Positions 23,888 to 31,479 of a DNA stretch of 33,449 bases are shown piece by piece. How positions within the stretch are numbered: position 1 is the stretch's first letter; each line of letters begins with the position of its first letter. A program made the position numbers and the translations under genes. Location: assembly GCA_964402115.1 (NCBI GenBank), contig CAYOBW010000044.1, forward strand, positions 1 through 33,449. Direction: 5' to 3'. Under the pieces are notes generated by a model that was not told the DNA's origin, did no database searches, and saw only the letters and a list, made by a program, of their open reading frames with translations. The DNA is from CAYOBW01 sp964402115 (GTDB lineage: Bacteria > Verrucomicrobiota > Kiritimatiellia > UBA8416 > CAYOBW01).

Positions 23888-25261
23888 ATGCACACACGGA
23901 TCGGCGGATTGACGATGGGCTTGGCATGGGCAGGCCTGCTGGTTACGCCTCTGCTGGCCGCGAGCCGGGCTTTGCCGGCGGATCCGGGGCATGCGCCGCC
24001 GCTGTGGGAGCTGCCGCTCGGCACGCACCAATACTCGATTCCGACAATTGACCGCGGACGGATCTACTTGACCGCGGACGACGGCGCCGCGCGGCAGGCC
24101 GGTTACCAGCCGACCGGCGGCGGCGTGCTGCTGTGCGTGGAGCAGGCGACGGGCAAGCTGGTCTGGGAACTGGCGAGTCCGCGCTACATGGAAGGTGTGC
24201 AGCCGCCGTTTCACTTCGACCAGTGGCGGTGCGGAATCTGTTCGCATCCGGTCGTGGACGGCGAACGGGTTTTCGTGGTTGGGAATCGTGGCGAGGTGTT
24301 GTGCGTGGACCGGAACAGCGGCGCGGTCGCCTGGCGTTATGACTTCATCAAGGAGCTGGGCGTCGTGCCGCACGACGTCTGCGGGAGTACCCTGCTGATC
24401 GTCGGGGATCTCGTGTTCGGCTGCACGTCGAACGGTTTGGATGACCGCCACGACAAGGTTCCCGCGCCGCTGGCGCCGACGCTGGTGGCGCTCGATAAGA
24501 AGACCGGCAAGCTGGTCGCGCGCGACGGGGAGCGCATCGGTGAGCGCTTGTTCCACTGCAACTGGTCGTCGCCGATCGCCGGCGAGACGAATGGACGCAC
24601 GCTGGTCTTCTTCGGCGGCGGGGACGGCCTGCTGTATGCGTTCGAACTGCCGGCGTTGTCGGGCGACGGCGACGCGCAGGTGCTGAAGAAGGCCTGGGCT
24701 TATGACTGCAACCCGCCGGACTACCGCGTGCGCGACGGCGTACCCGTGCCGCCTTCGTCGAACGTCAAGAAACGGACGGACGGGCCGAGCGAGATCATCG
24801 GCGCGCCGCTGTTCCATGGCGGTCGCGTCTATGTCGCCATCGGCCAAAGCCCGATCTACGGCGACGGCCAAGGGTGCCTCTCGTGCGTCGACGCGGCGAC
24901 AGGCAGAAAGGTGTGGGATTCGAGGCTGGTGGATCGCACGCTGGCGACGCCGGCGATTGCAGACGGCTTGCTCTACATGGTGGACACGACGGGCAACGCC
25001 CATTGCTTCGATGCCGCGACGGGCGAGCGGTGCTGGGTCCATCCGCTAGGCGCGCGCACGTGGTGCGCATCGCCGTTTGTGGCCGACGGCAACGTGTATG
25101 TCAGCACGGAATTCAACACGCTGTGGACGCTGAAGGCCGGACGGACGCTGGAGGTATTGTCGAAAACCCGGTTGAAGTCCATGGCGATCACGCCGACGGC
25201 CGCGGACGGTGTCTTGTACCTGCCGACCCAGCGGAGCCTGCTGGCGATTCCAGGGCAGTGA
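23888..25261 (+). CDS. Exported PQQ-type beta-propeller repeat protein
   Basis: The 457-residue protein starts with a signal peptide (GLTMGLAWAGLLVTPLLAAS) and contains repeated blades of the outer-membrane BamB/PQQ-like propeller type. Blade cores of the form VYV..G...CVD..TG...W recur, for example VLLCVEQATGKLVWEL, EVLCVDRNSGAVAWRYDF, CLSCVDAATGRKVWDS and AHCFDAATGERCW. I see no PQQ-dehydrogenase active-site pattern, so it is probably a scaffold, binding or sensing protein rather than an enzyme. ATG 23888 is preferred over the upstream in-frame ATG 23846: AGGAGAAGG lies at 23872-23880 and the signal peptide starts there. It precedes dapF by 22 bases. Confidence 0.85.
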   Translation: MHTRIGGLTMGLAWAGLLVTPLLAASRALPADPGHAPPLWELPLGTHQYSIPTIDRGRIYLTADDGAARQAGYQPTGGGVLLCVEQATGKLVWELASPRYMEGVQPPFHFDQWRCGICSHPVVDGERVFVVGNRGEVLCVDRNSGAVAWRYDFIKELGVVPHDVCGSTLLIVGDLVFGCTSNGLDDRHDKVPAPLAPTLVALDKKTGKLVARDGERIGERLFHCNWSSPIAGETNGRTLVFFGGGDGLLYAFELPALSGDGDAQVLKKAWAYDCNPPDYRVRDGVPVPPSSNVKKRTDGPSEIIGAPLFHGGRVYVAIGQSPIYGDGQGCLSCVDAATGRKVWDSRLVDRTLATPAIADGLLYMVDTTGNAHCFDAATGERCWVHPLGARTWCASPFVADGNVYVSTEFNTLWTLKAGRTLEVLSKTRLKSMAITPTAADGVLYLPTQRSLLAIPGQ

Positions 25262-25283
25262 ACGCAACGAGAGGCTGGGCGCG

Positions 25284-26105
25284 ATGCAGATTCCCTTTTA
25301 CAAGATGCACGGGGCGGGAAACGATTTCGTCCTCGTGGATGACCGGGCGCTGACGTTTCCCGTCGGCGACCGCGCCTGGCTGGCGGGCCTCGCCGCGCGG
25401 CGGACGGGCGTGGGGTGCGAAGGCATCATCCTGATTCAACCCTCCGCGCAGGCGGATTTCCGCATGCGCTTCATCAACCCCGACGGTGGCGAGGTGGACA
25501 TGTGCGGCAACGGCGCGCGCTGCGTGGCGCGCCTGGCGGTCGAGCTGGGCGCCGCGCCGGCGCGGCTGACGATCGAGACGAACGCCGGCCTCCTGTCCGC
25601 CACGGTGGAGGGGGAGCGGGTGCGCCTGCGCCTGACCGAGCCGCATGACTGGCGGCTGAACGGCACGCTGGAAGCGGAAGGCGCAACGTTCGCCTACGGC
25701 TTCGTCAACAGCGGCGTGCCGCACGTCGTGATCGAAACGCAGGACCTGGCGGCCGTGGACGTGTGCCGGTTCGGGCGCGCCATCCGCCGCCACGCCGCGT
25801 TTCAACCCGCCGGTACGAACGTGAACTTCGTCCAGGTGACGGGCCCGGCGGCGCTGCGCGTGCGCACGTACGAGCGCGGCGTCGAGGCTGAAACCCTCGC
25901 CTGCGGCACGGGGCTGGCCGCCGCGGCGCTCGTGATGGCCCGCCTGGGCCGCGTGCGGCTGCCGGTGGAGCTCGTGCCGGCGAGCGGGGACCGGCTCAGC
26001 GTCGCTGCACGCGCCGTGGGCCCGACGTTCACGGACGTAACCCTGACCGGTCCCGCCGCACATGTCTTCCGCGGCACGCTGACGTACGAAGGAAGGAGCT
26101 CTTGA
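25284..26105 (+). CDS. dapF: Diaminopimelate epimerase
   Basis: DapF interconverts LL- and meso-diaminopimelate, the last steps toward lysine and the meso-DAP of peptidoglycan. The 273-residue length fits the family. The signature MHGAGNDFVLVDD is at residues 8-20. The two active-site cysteines are C74 (MCGNGARC) and C207 (ACGTG), and the substrate-binding GVPHVV and FQPAGTNVNFV blocks are present. The start at 25284 places the family N-terminus MQIPFYKMHGAGNDF first; the frame is open upstream inside the previous gene. It sits between a propeller protein and two glycosidase genes with short spacers and 2 bases before the GH172 ATG, unusual company for a lysine-pathway enzyme. Confidence 0.95.
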   Translation: MQIPFYKMHGAGNDFVLVDDRALTFPVGDRAWLAGLAARRTGVGCEGIILIQPSAQADFRMRFINPDGGEVDMCGNGARCVARLAVELGAAPARLTIETNAGLLSATVEGERVRLRLTEPHDWRLNGTLEAEGATFAYGFVNSGVPHVVIETQDLAAVDVCRFGRAIRRHAAFQPAGTNVNFVQVTGPAALRVRTYERGVEAETLACGTGLAAAALVMARLGRVRLPVELVPASGDRLSVAARAVGPTFTDVTLTGPAAHVFRGTLTYEGRSS

Positions 26106-26107
26106 GC

Positions 26108-28228
26108 ATGCGCATGAAGTGCCGCTGGATGGGGTTCGTCATGACCGCGGGCCTGGCGGCCGCCGCACCGGCGGCGACGACGGACGTGACCTTTGTCTCG
26201 CTGCTGGGCGAGCTGACCGACCGGTCGGTCGTGACGCATATGCCGGCGCCGTCGTATCGCGGGCTCCAGGCCAGCAGCTACAACCGGGCCGCGAAAACGC
26301 CTGACGACCCCGGCGGCTGGTTCGCCAACGGCGACTGCGGCTACGTGCTCCGTCACGAGGTCCACGAGGGCCAGCAGGAAGCCGTGCTGATGGAACACGA
26401 GGGGCCGGGCGTACTGACCCGGATCTGGACCCCTTTCTTCTACAAGTCGTTCGGGAATCGCCAGGGCACGGACATCCGGATCTACCTGGACGGCGAGGCC
26501 ACCCCGCGCTTCACGGCGAACTTCATTGCCCTGGTCACCGGCAAGGGGCCGGTGCCGGCGCCCTTCGCGCAGGACACGGTGCGCGCCGGCGACCTGTACC
26601 TGCCGATTCCGTTCGCGAAGAGCTGCAAGGTTACGCAGCAGGGTGACGCCTTCTTCTACATCGTGAACTACCGGGCCTACGCGCCGGGTACGCCGGTCGA
26701 GTCGTTCCGGCCGGAGCTGCTCGAGCAGCACAAGGCGCTGCTGGCGCAGACGGGCGCGGCACTGACCAACCCCGTCAATTTCGCCGCCGGTACGGTCCTG
26801 CGCCTGGCGCAGCCCATACCCGGCGGGCAACGCGTGGCGCTGGAGCTGCCCGCCGGGCCCGCGGCCGTCCGGCACCTGGAGTTCCGCGTGCAGGGCGCTA
26901 ACCCCGCGCAGGCGCTGCGTGCGACGGTGTTGGCGTTGACGTTCGACGGCGAGCAGACCGTCTGGTGTCCCCTCGGCGATTTCTTCAGCAATGTCAACGG
27001 CCTCGACCCGTTCCGGATGTGGGAGCGCGAAGTGCGCGCGGACGGGCTGTTGACCTGCCGCTGGATCATGCCCTACCGGGCCGGTGGCACGCTTGTCCTG
27101 CACAACCTGGCCGCCGAGCCGGTCAGCGCGGAGGTTCGCCTCGTCGCGGCCCCGTGGAATTGGACGGCGGACTCGCTGCACTTCCACACCGCCTGGTGGA
27201 CCGATGTCCCGTACGCACCGCGGCCGGTGCGCGACCTGAACTTCATCCAGATCAAGGGTCGCGGCCTGCATGTCGGCGACACGCTGGTCGTGCTCAACCC
27301 GCTCTGGTCCTGGTGGGGGGAGGGGGATGAGAAGATCTACGTGGACGACGACCTCGCGCGCCGCTTCCCCTCGCACTTCGGCACCGGCTCCGAGGATTAC
27401 TACGGCTGGGCCGGCGGGGAGGTGCCGACGCGCAAGGACGAGTTCAGCGCGCCCTTTGCCGCCAATGTCCGCGTGGGCGGCGAGACGCGCGGCTGGCCCG
27501 CCGGGAAGGAGCCCTACACGCACGGCTACAACATCTGCACGCGCACGCGCAGCCTGGACGCCACACCGTTTACGGAGGCGTTCAAGTTCGACATGGAGGC
27601 GTTCAACATGATCGGCTCGCCCGACGCGTTCCTGCAATACGCGCTGGTCACCCACTGGTACGGCGCGCCCGGCGGCGCCCATAACCGTCAGCCCCTGCCC
27701 GCCGCCGCGGCCGCGCCGGTGCCGCAGGTCGAGGACGTGGCGGCTTTCGCCGCCGCCGCCCTGGCGCGCCAGCCGTCGGCCGACGCGCCCACCGTCGCGG
27801 GCGCCATCGAGCTCGAGGATGTGCGGGAAGTCGCGCTTTCGCCGGGGCTCGCGGGCGGCCCCCAGCACATCTGCGGCGCCCTGCCGCCCCACCGCTGGAG
27901 CAAAGGCGGCCAGTTCTGGGGGCGGGCCACGAAAGAGGGCGATGCGGCCACCTTCACGCTCCTTGAGCAGTACCAGCCGAAGCGCCTGCTGCTCTACCCC
28001 ACGCAGTCCTACGACTACGGCCAGGTGCACATCTTCGTCAACGGCAAGCTGGCGGTCGAGAAGTGGGACGGCTACGATCCCGCCTCCAAGCCGGGCGCGC
28101 CGATCAACCTGGGCGTGCACACGCCGGACGGCAATGTCTTCCGGCTGAAGGTGGAGGTCGCCGGGCGGAATCCGGCCTCGAAGGGTTTTTACTTCGGCCT
28201 GGATGCCTTGCAGCTGCAGGCGCCCTGA
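26108..28228 (+). CDS. DUF2961 protein, glycoside hydrolase family 172 (GH172)
   Basis: DUF2961 enzymes form GH172, whose known members act on alpha-D-fructofuranosides or D-arabinofuranosides. The 706-residue protein has a signal peptide (MGFVMTAGLAAAAPAA). The N-terminal half carries the family blocks, for example NGDCGYVLRHE, VLMEHEGPGVLTRIW and LYLPIPFAKSCKV. Two conserved glutamates stand in WWGEGDE (E405) and GTGSEDYYG (E429), the positions expected for the catalytic pair. The C-terminal third (about 590-706) is a beta-sandwich-like accessory region with ATFTLLEQYQPKRLLLYP and GRNPASKGFYFGLDALQL. ATG 26108 follows AAGGAG (26091-26096) and sits 2 bases after dapF; TTG 26102 and ATG 26114 are alternatives. 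Actual substrate unknown. Confidence 0.85.
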   Translation: MRMKCRWMGFVMTAGLAAAAPAATTDVTFVSLLGELTDRSVVTHMPAPSYRGLQASSYNRAAKTPDDPGGWFANGDCGYVLRHEVHEGQQEAVLMEHEGPGVLTRIWTPFFYKSFGNRQGTDIRIYLDGEATPRFTANFIALVTGKGPVPAPFAQDTVRAGDLYLPIPFAKSCKVTQQGDAFFYIVNYRAYAPGTPVESFRPELLEQHKALLAQTGAALTNPVNFAAGTVLRLAQPIPGGQRVALELPAGPAAVRHLEFRVQGANPAQALRATVLALTFDGEQTVWCPLGDFFSNVNGLDPFRMWEREVRADGLLTCRWIMPYRAGGTLVLHNLAAEPVSAEVRLVAAPWNWTADSLHFHTAWWTDVPYAPRPVRDLNFIQIKGRGLHVGDTLVVLNPLWSWWGEGDEKIYVDDDLARRFPSHFGTGSEDYYGWAGGEVPTRKDEFSAPFAANVRVGGETRGWPAGKEPYTHGYNICTRTRSLDATPFTEAFKFDMEAFNMIGSPDAFLQYALVTHWYGAPGGAHNRQPLPAAAAAPVPQVEDVAAFAAAALARQPSADAPTVAGAIELEDVREVALSPGLAGGPQHICGALPPHRWSKGGQFWGRATKEGDAATFTLLEQYQPKRLLLYPTQSYDYGQVHIFVNGKLAVEKWDGYDPASKPGAPINLGVHTPDGNVFRLKVEVAGRNPASKGFYFGLDALQLQAP

Positions 28229-28247
28229 CGGTTAGGAGGAGGGGGCT

Positions 28248-30461
28248 GTGTTGAAGAACGCGATGGCGATGGCGGGCTTGGCTGTGCTCGTTGCGCTCGG
28301 CCTGGCGCAGGCGCAGCCGCTCAGCGTCACGAATGGGACCCTGGTCCTGACCTATGAAACCGCCACGGGCGCCATCGGCCTTGCCGACACGGCGGAAGGC
28401 CCCCTGCTGGCGGACGGTGCGCTGACCCGGCGCACAGGGGCCACGTGGCAGCCCATCGACGCAAAGCGCGCCGAGGCGCGGCGGGTGCGCGAGAACGCCC
28501 GCGAGGAGCTGCTGATCGACTTGCGGGGCAAGGCCTGGCTGCGCGCCTGGCTGGCCGATGACGCCACCGCGGTTATCCGGACGCAGGGCCGCGTGGGGGA
28601 CGTGGTCGCCTGGACAGCCCGGGCCAGGCTGGGCGCGCGGACGCAGCCGGGCTTTCTCGTCGGCCAGCAGGCGGACGATCGGCGCGTGCTTGTTACGACC
28701 AGCGGGCCGGCCGCCGTGCCCGGGGCCAGGTCCATCTTCGACCCCGAGCGCGATCTCGCCCTGACGATCGCGTCGCCCGGTACGGCGACGTGGGCGCCCG
28801 GCGCGGCGTGGACGGTGTCGGCCGAAGCGCCGGGCGACGGCGAGCTGCTGACGGTGACCGTGCAGCGGCATTACTACCGCGACCGCCTCGGCATCCGGCA
28901 CTACGCCCCCATGCCGCGTCCGGCACGCTGGCCGGTCGCGCCGGTGGTCGCCATGACCTGGTACGCGATCGAAGGCAACAAGGGGCGCCCCGCGCAGACC
29001 AAGGAGCGGCTCTACCCGAACATCGACTGGGTCGCGGAGCACCTGCTGCCGTACGCCGGCGAGCTTGTGTTCCAGTTCGACGACAACTATGCCCAGGATG
29101 ACGACGCCTACATGCGGGCGCTTTCCGACTATGTGCGCGCGAAGGGCCTCGTCCCCGGGGTCTGGCTGGCGCCCTACGTCGTGGCTCCGGCGGCGACCAC
29201 CAACGAGCATCCGGAGTGGTTCCTGCGGGACGGCCAGGGGCGCCTGGCGGTTGCCTTCGGGGGGCAAAGCTACGGCTGGTTCCCGAAGAACAACTGCCGC
29301 TCCGGCGTGCTGGACCCCTGCCAGCCCGCGGCCATGGACGCCTGGTACAAGCCGTGGTGGCACAAGGTCAGCGAGACCTGGAACTACGACTTCATCAAGG
29401 CCGACGGGTTGACCGAGGCGCTGGAGGCCTTTCGCCGGTCCACCAACGGCGGCGGCGTGGTCGGCTACCGGCAGGCGCTGCGGCTGGCGCGCGACATCGT
29501 GGGGCCGGACAAGTTCATCAACGCGAGCTGGGGCGTACCGCCCCCCGTCGAAGCCATCGGGCTGGTAAACGGCTCGCGCACCGGCGGCGACACGGGACAT
29601 GCCGGGCACGCCGCGGGCGTGATTGTGCGGTGGAACTTCCTGAACAACATCTGCTGGTGGAGCGATCCGGACGCGTCGGCGAACCTGTACAAGGCGCCCG
29701 TCGAGCTGGCGCGTCTGAACGCGCAGGCGCGGGTGCTGACCGGGCAGCAGTTCATCACCGACGACCGGTGGACGGAGGTTCCGCCCGCCACGCGCCGGGT
29801 GTGGCAGCAGTCGTTTCCGAATCTCGACATCCGCCCCGCCAACCTCTACGAGATCCGCGGCGACAACGCGTACGACCTTTTCGATTTGCGCGTGGCGCGC
29901 CCGTGGGGCAACTGGGACGTGGTCGGCCTGTTCAACTACGGGCGGGAGGCGGCCACCCGCGACCTCGCCCTCGCGCGTCTGCCGCTGGAGGCGGCGCAGG
30001 TGCACGTCTACGAGTTCTGGACGAGCCGCTACGTGGGGCTTTTCGCGCGCGGGGCGACCCTCCCGCGTAAGCTCAAGGGCATGGATGCGGAGGTGTTCGC
30101 CGTCGTGCCGGCGCGCGACGACCGCCCGGTGCTGCTTTCCACTTCCCGGCACCTCACGCAGGGGGCTCTCGAGCTGTTGGATGTGCAGTGGCAGCCGGAC
30201 GCGGCAGGGGCGGGCGGCGTGGTGAGTGGCGTCTCCGCGCGCCTGGTGCAGGGCGATCCGTACGAGCTGGTCTTCGTCGCCGGGCGCTGGCAACCGCCGG
30301 TCGTGCTGGCCCCCGCGGGCGGCGCGGTCCGGCCCGACGGGCAGGTCGTCCGCGTCCGCTTCACGCCAGCCCAAAGCGGTTCCGTCGCCTGGTCGCTGCG
30401 GTTCGCCGGCGCACCCCCTTCCGCCGCGCCCGCCGCCCGCCCTGCCGGACCGCGCGGGTAG
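28248..30461 (+). CDS. Exported glycoside hydrolase, clan GH-D (GH36/GH27-like)
   Basis: The 737-residue protein has a signal peptide (GLAVLVALGLAQAQ) and a beta-rich N-terminal domain, followed by a TIM barrel from about residue 230. Barrel landmarks include LVFQFDDNYAQDDDAYMRAL and PGVWLAPYVVAP. The likely nucleophile is D386 in FIKADG and the likely acid/base is D448 in SRTGGDTG, matching the KxD and R-G-DT motifs of alpha-galactosidases and relatives. A C-terminal beta domain follows. The start is GTG 28248, with AGGAGG 7 bases upstream; TTG 28251 is possible. It follows the GH172 gene by 19 bases and probably shares its transcript, so the two enzymes may attack the same glycan. Substrate unknown; alpha-galactoside activity is only an analogy. 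Confidence 0.8.
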   Translation: MLKNAMAMAGLAVLVALGLAQAQPLSVTNGTLVLTYETATGAIGLADTAEGPLLADGALTRRTGATWQPIDAKRAEARRVRENAREELLIDLRGKAWLRAWLADDATAVIRTQGRVGDVVAWTARARLGARTQPGFLVGQQADDRRVLVTTSGPAAVPGARSIFDPERDLALTIASPGTATWAPGAAWTVSAEAPGDGELLTVTVQRHYYRDRLGIRHYAPMPRPARWPVAPVVAMTWYAIEGNKGRPAQTKERLYPNIDWVAEHLLPYAGELVFQFDDNYAQDDDAYMRALSDYVRAKGLVPGVWLAPYVVAPAATTNEHPEWFLRDGQGRLAVAFGGQSYGWFPKNNCRSGVLDPCQPAAMDAWYKPWWHKVSETWNYDFIKADGLTEALEAFRRSTNGGGVVGYRQALRLARDIVGPDKFINASWGVPPPVEAIGLVNGSRTGGDTGHAGHAAGVIVRWNFLNNICWWSDPDASANLYKAPVELARLNAQARVLTGQQFITDDRWTEVPPATRRVWQQSFPNLDIRPANLYEIRGDNAYDLFDLRVARPWGNWDVVGLFNYGREAATRDLALARLPLEAAQVHVYEFWTSRYVGLFARGATLPRKLKGMDAEVFAVVPARDDRPVLLSTSRHLTQGALELLDVQWQPDAAGAGGVVSGVSARLVQGDPYELVFVAGRWQPPVVLAPAGGAVRPDGQVVRVRFTPAQSGSVAWSLRFAGAPPSAAPAARPAGPRG

Positions 30462-30521
30462 CGTCGCGTGCGGCAACGTCGTGCTTGCCTTTCCCGCAGC
30501 CTTCTGGCACACAGTCCCGCA

Positions 30522-30535
30522 TGAAAGCGCTTGAA
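30522..30535. promoter_or_regulatory. LacI-type operator-like palindrome before the FkbM gene
   Basis: TGAAAGCGCTTGAA has the AAGCGCTT core also found at 23826-23833. In the LacI/GalR family such near-palindromes with a central CG are typical operators. Two cases in one window are weak evidence only. Confidence 0.25.
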
Positions 30536-30570
30536 TGTCAGCCGGTTTGCGCGGGACGTCACGGGATGCC

Positions 30571-31320
30571 ATGAGCGGAACGAAATCCCATCTTCCCAGG
30601 CTCATTCTGGCCAAGATCAGAACCGATGGCTTTCTGAATGTCTTGCGCCGCGCCCTGCGGGTGCTGTCCTGCTCTTTCACCCGGCTGATCCGCGACTCCT
30701 ACTCGCAGTATGGCGAGGACCTGGTGCTCGACAAACTCACCGGCCACAGCAAGACGGGTGTCTTCATCGATGTGGGCGCCTATCATCCGCAGAGCAAGAG
30801 CAACAGCTACAGGTTCAGCAGGCGGGGATGGACCTGCATCAACGTGGAGCCATCCCCGGCCAATTTCCAGGGGTTTGTCACGGTCAGGCCGCGTGACACG
30901 AATCTCCTGTGCGGCGTGTCCGATCACTGCGGCGTCATGGCGTTCTACGAGTTCGACGAGCCCACCAGGGGCACCTTCTCCAGGAAGGAATCCGAAATCA
31001 ACGCCCAGAACGGTTACAAGCACCTGGCTACCCGCGAAATCCCGGTGGTGACCTTGCAGCACCTGTTTGACACCCACGCTCCCCAGGGCGTGGACATCCT
31101 GTCCGTCGACACGGAAGGACACGAGATGGAGGTCCTGAACGGCAATGACTGGAGCAGGTGCCGGCCCAAAGTGCTCTGTATCGAATCGTACGATGCGGAC
31201 GAGCGCACGTTGAAGCGGAACCGGAACGTCGAGGTGTTCGAACGGCTTGCGGCCGTGGGCTACAAGCTCGTCTACGACAACGGGACGAACACGATCTGGA
31301 CGGATGCGCAGTCGGCGTAG
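30571..31320 (+). CDS. FkbM-family SAM-dependent methyltransferase
   Basis: The 249-residue protein matches the FkbM family, which methylates hydroxyls on polyketides, sugars and other small molecules. The SAM-binding block is VFIDVGAYHPQSKSNSYRF (64-82), followed by CINVEPSPANFQ, and later ILSVDTEGHEMEVLNG with the acidic residues of the family. N-terminal residues 1-40 are basic and hydrophobic without an obvious signal peptide. The start is uncertain: ATG 30571 or ATG 30535, neither with a clear ribosome site. It is separated from the glycosidase genes by 109 bases, and an operator-like palindrome precedes it. FkbM genes are common in surface-polysaccharide loci, but no other such genes are in this window, so its substrate is open. 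Confidence 0.85.
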   Translation: MSGTKSHLPRLILAKIRTDGFLNVLRRALRVLSCSFTRLIRDSYSQYGEDLVLDKLTGHSKTGVFIDVGAYHPQSKSNSYRFSRRGWTCINVEPSPANFQGFVTVRPRDTNLLCGVSDHCGVMAFYEFDEPTRGTFSRKESEINAQNGYKHLATREIPVVTLQHLFDTHAPQGVDILSVDTEGHEMEVLNGNDWSRCRPKVLCIESYDADERTLKRNRNVEVFERLAAVGYKLVYDNGTNTIWTDAQSA

Positions 31321-31332
31321 CGCTCCGTTGCC

Positions 31333-31381
31333 CCCTGCAAGCCTGCGTTGACATTGCAGGGCCCAAGGCCCACACTACCCT
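31333..31381 (+). promoter_or_regulatory. Candidate promoter with overlapping inverted repeat before the helicase gene
   Basis: CCCTGCAA (31333-31340) and TTGCAGGG (31354-31361) form a perfect 8-bp inverted repeat with a 13-base spacer. The consensus -35 TTGACA (31348-31353) directly abuts the second arm. The -10 region is poor: CACACT (31371-31376, 17-base spacing) matches only partly. The helicase leader would be about 100 bases. Alternatively the repeat is a hairpin ending the FkbM transcript. Confidence 0.4.
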
Positions 31382-31479
31382 TTGTTTCGCGCAGTCCACG
31401 TCTGAGTCTTTTCGTCAGGGTGACGACGGGTTAGGAACGACACTCGCGCATCACCTACCACAACGGAAGAAGGACGATT

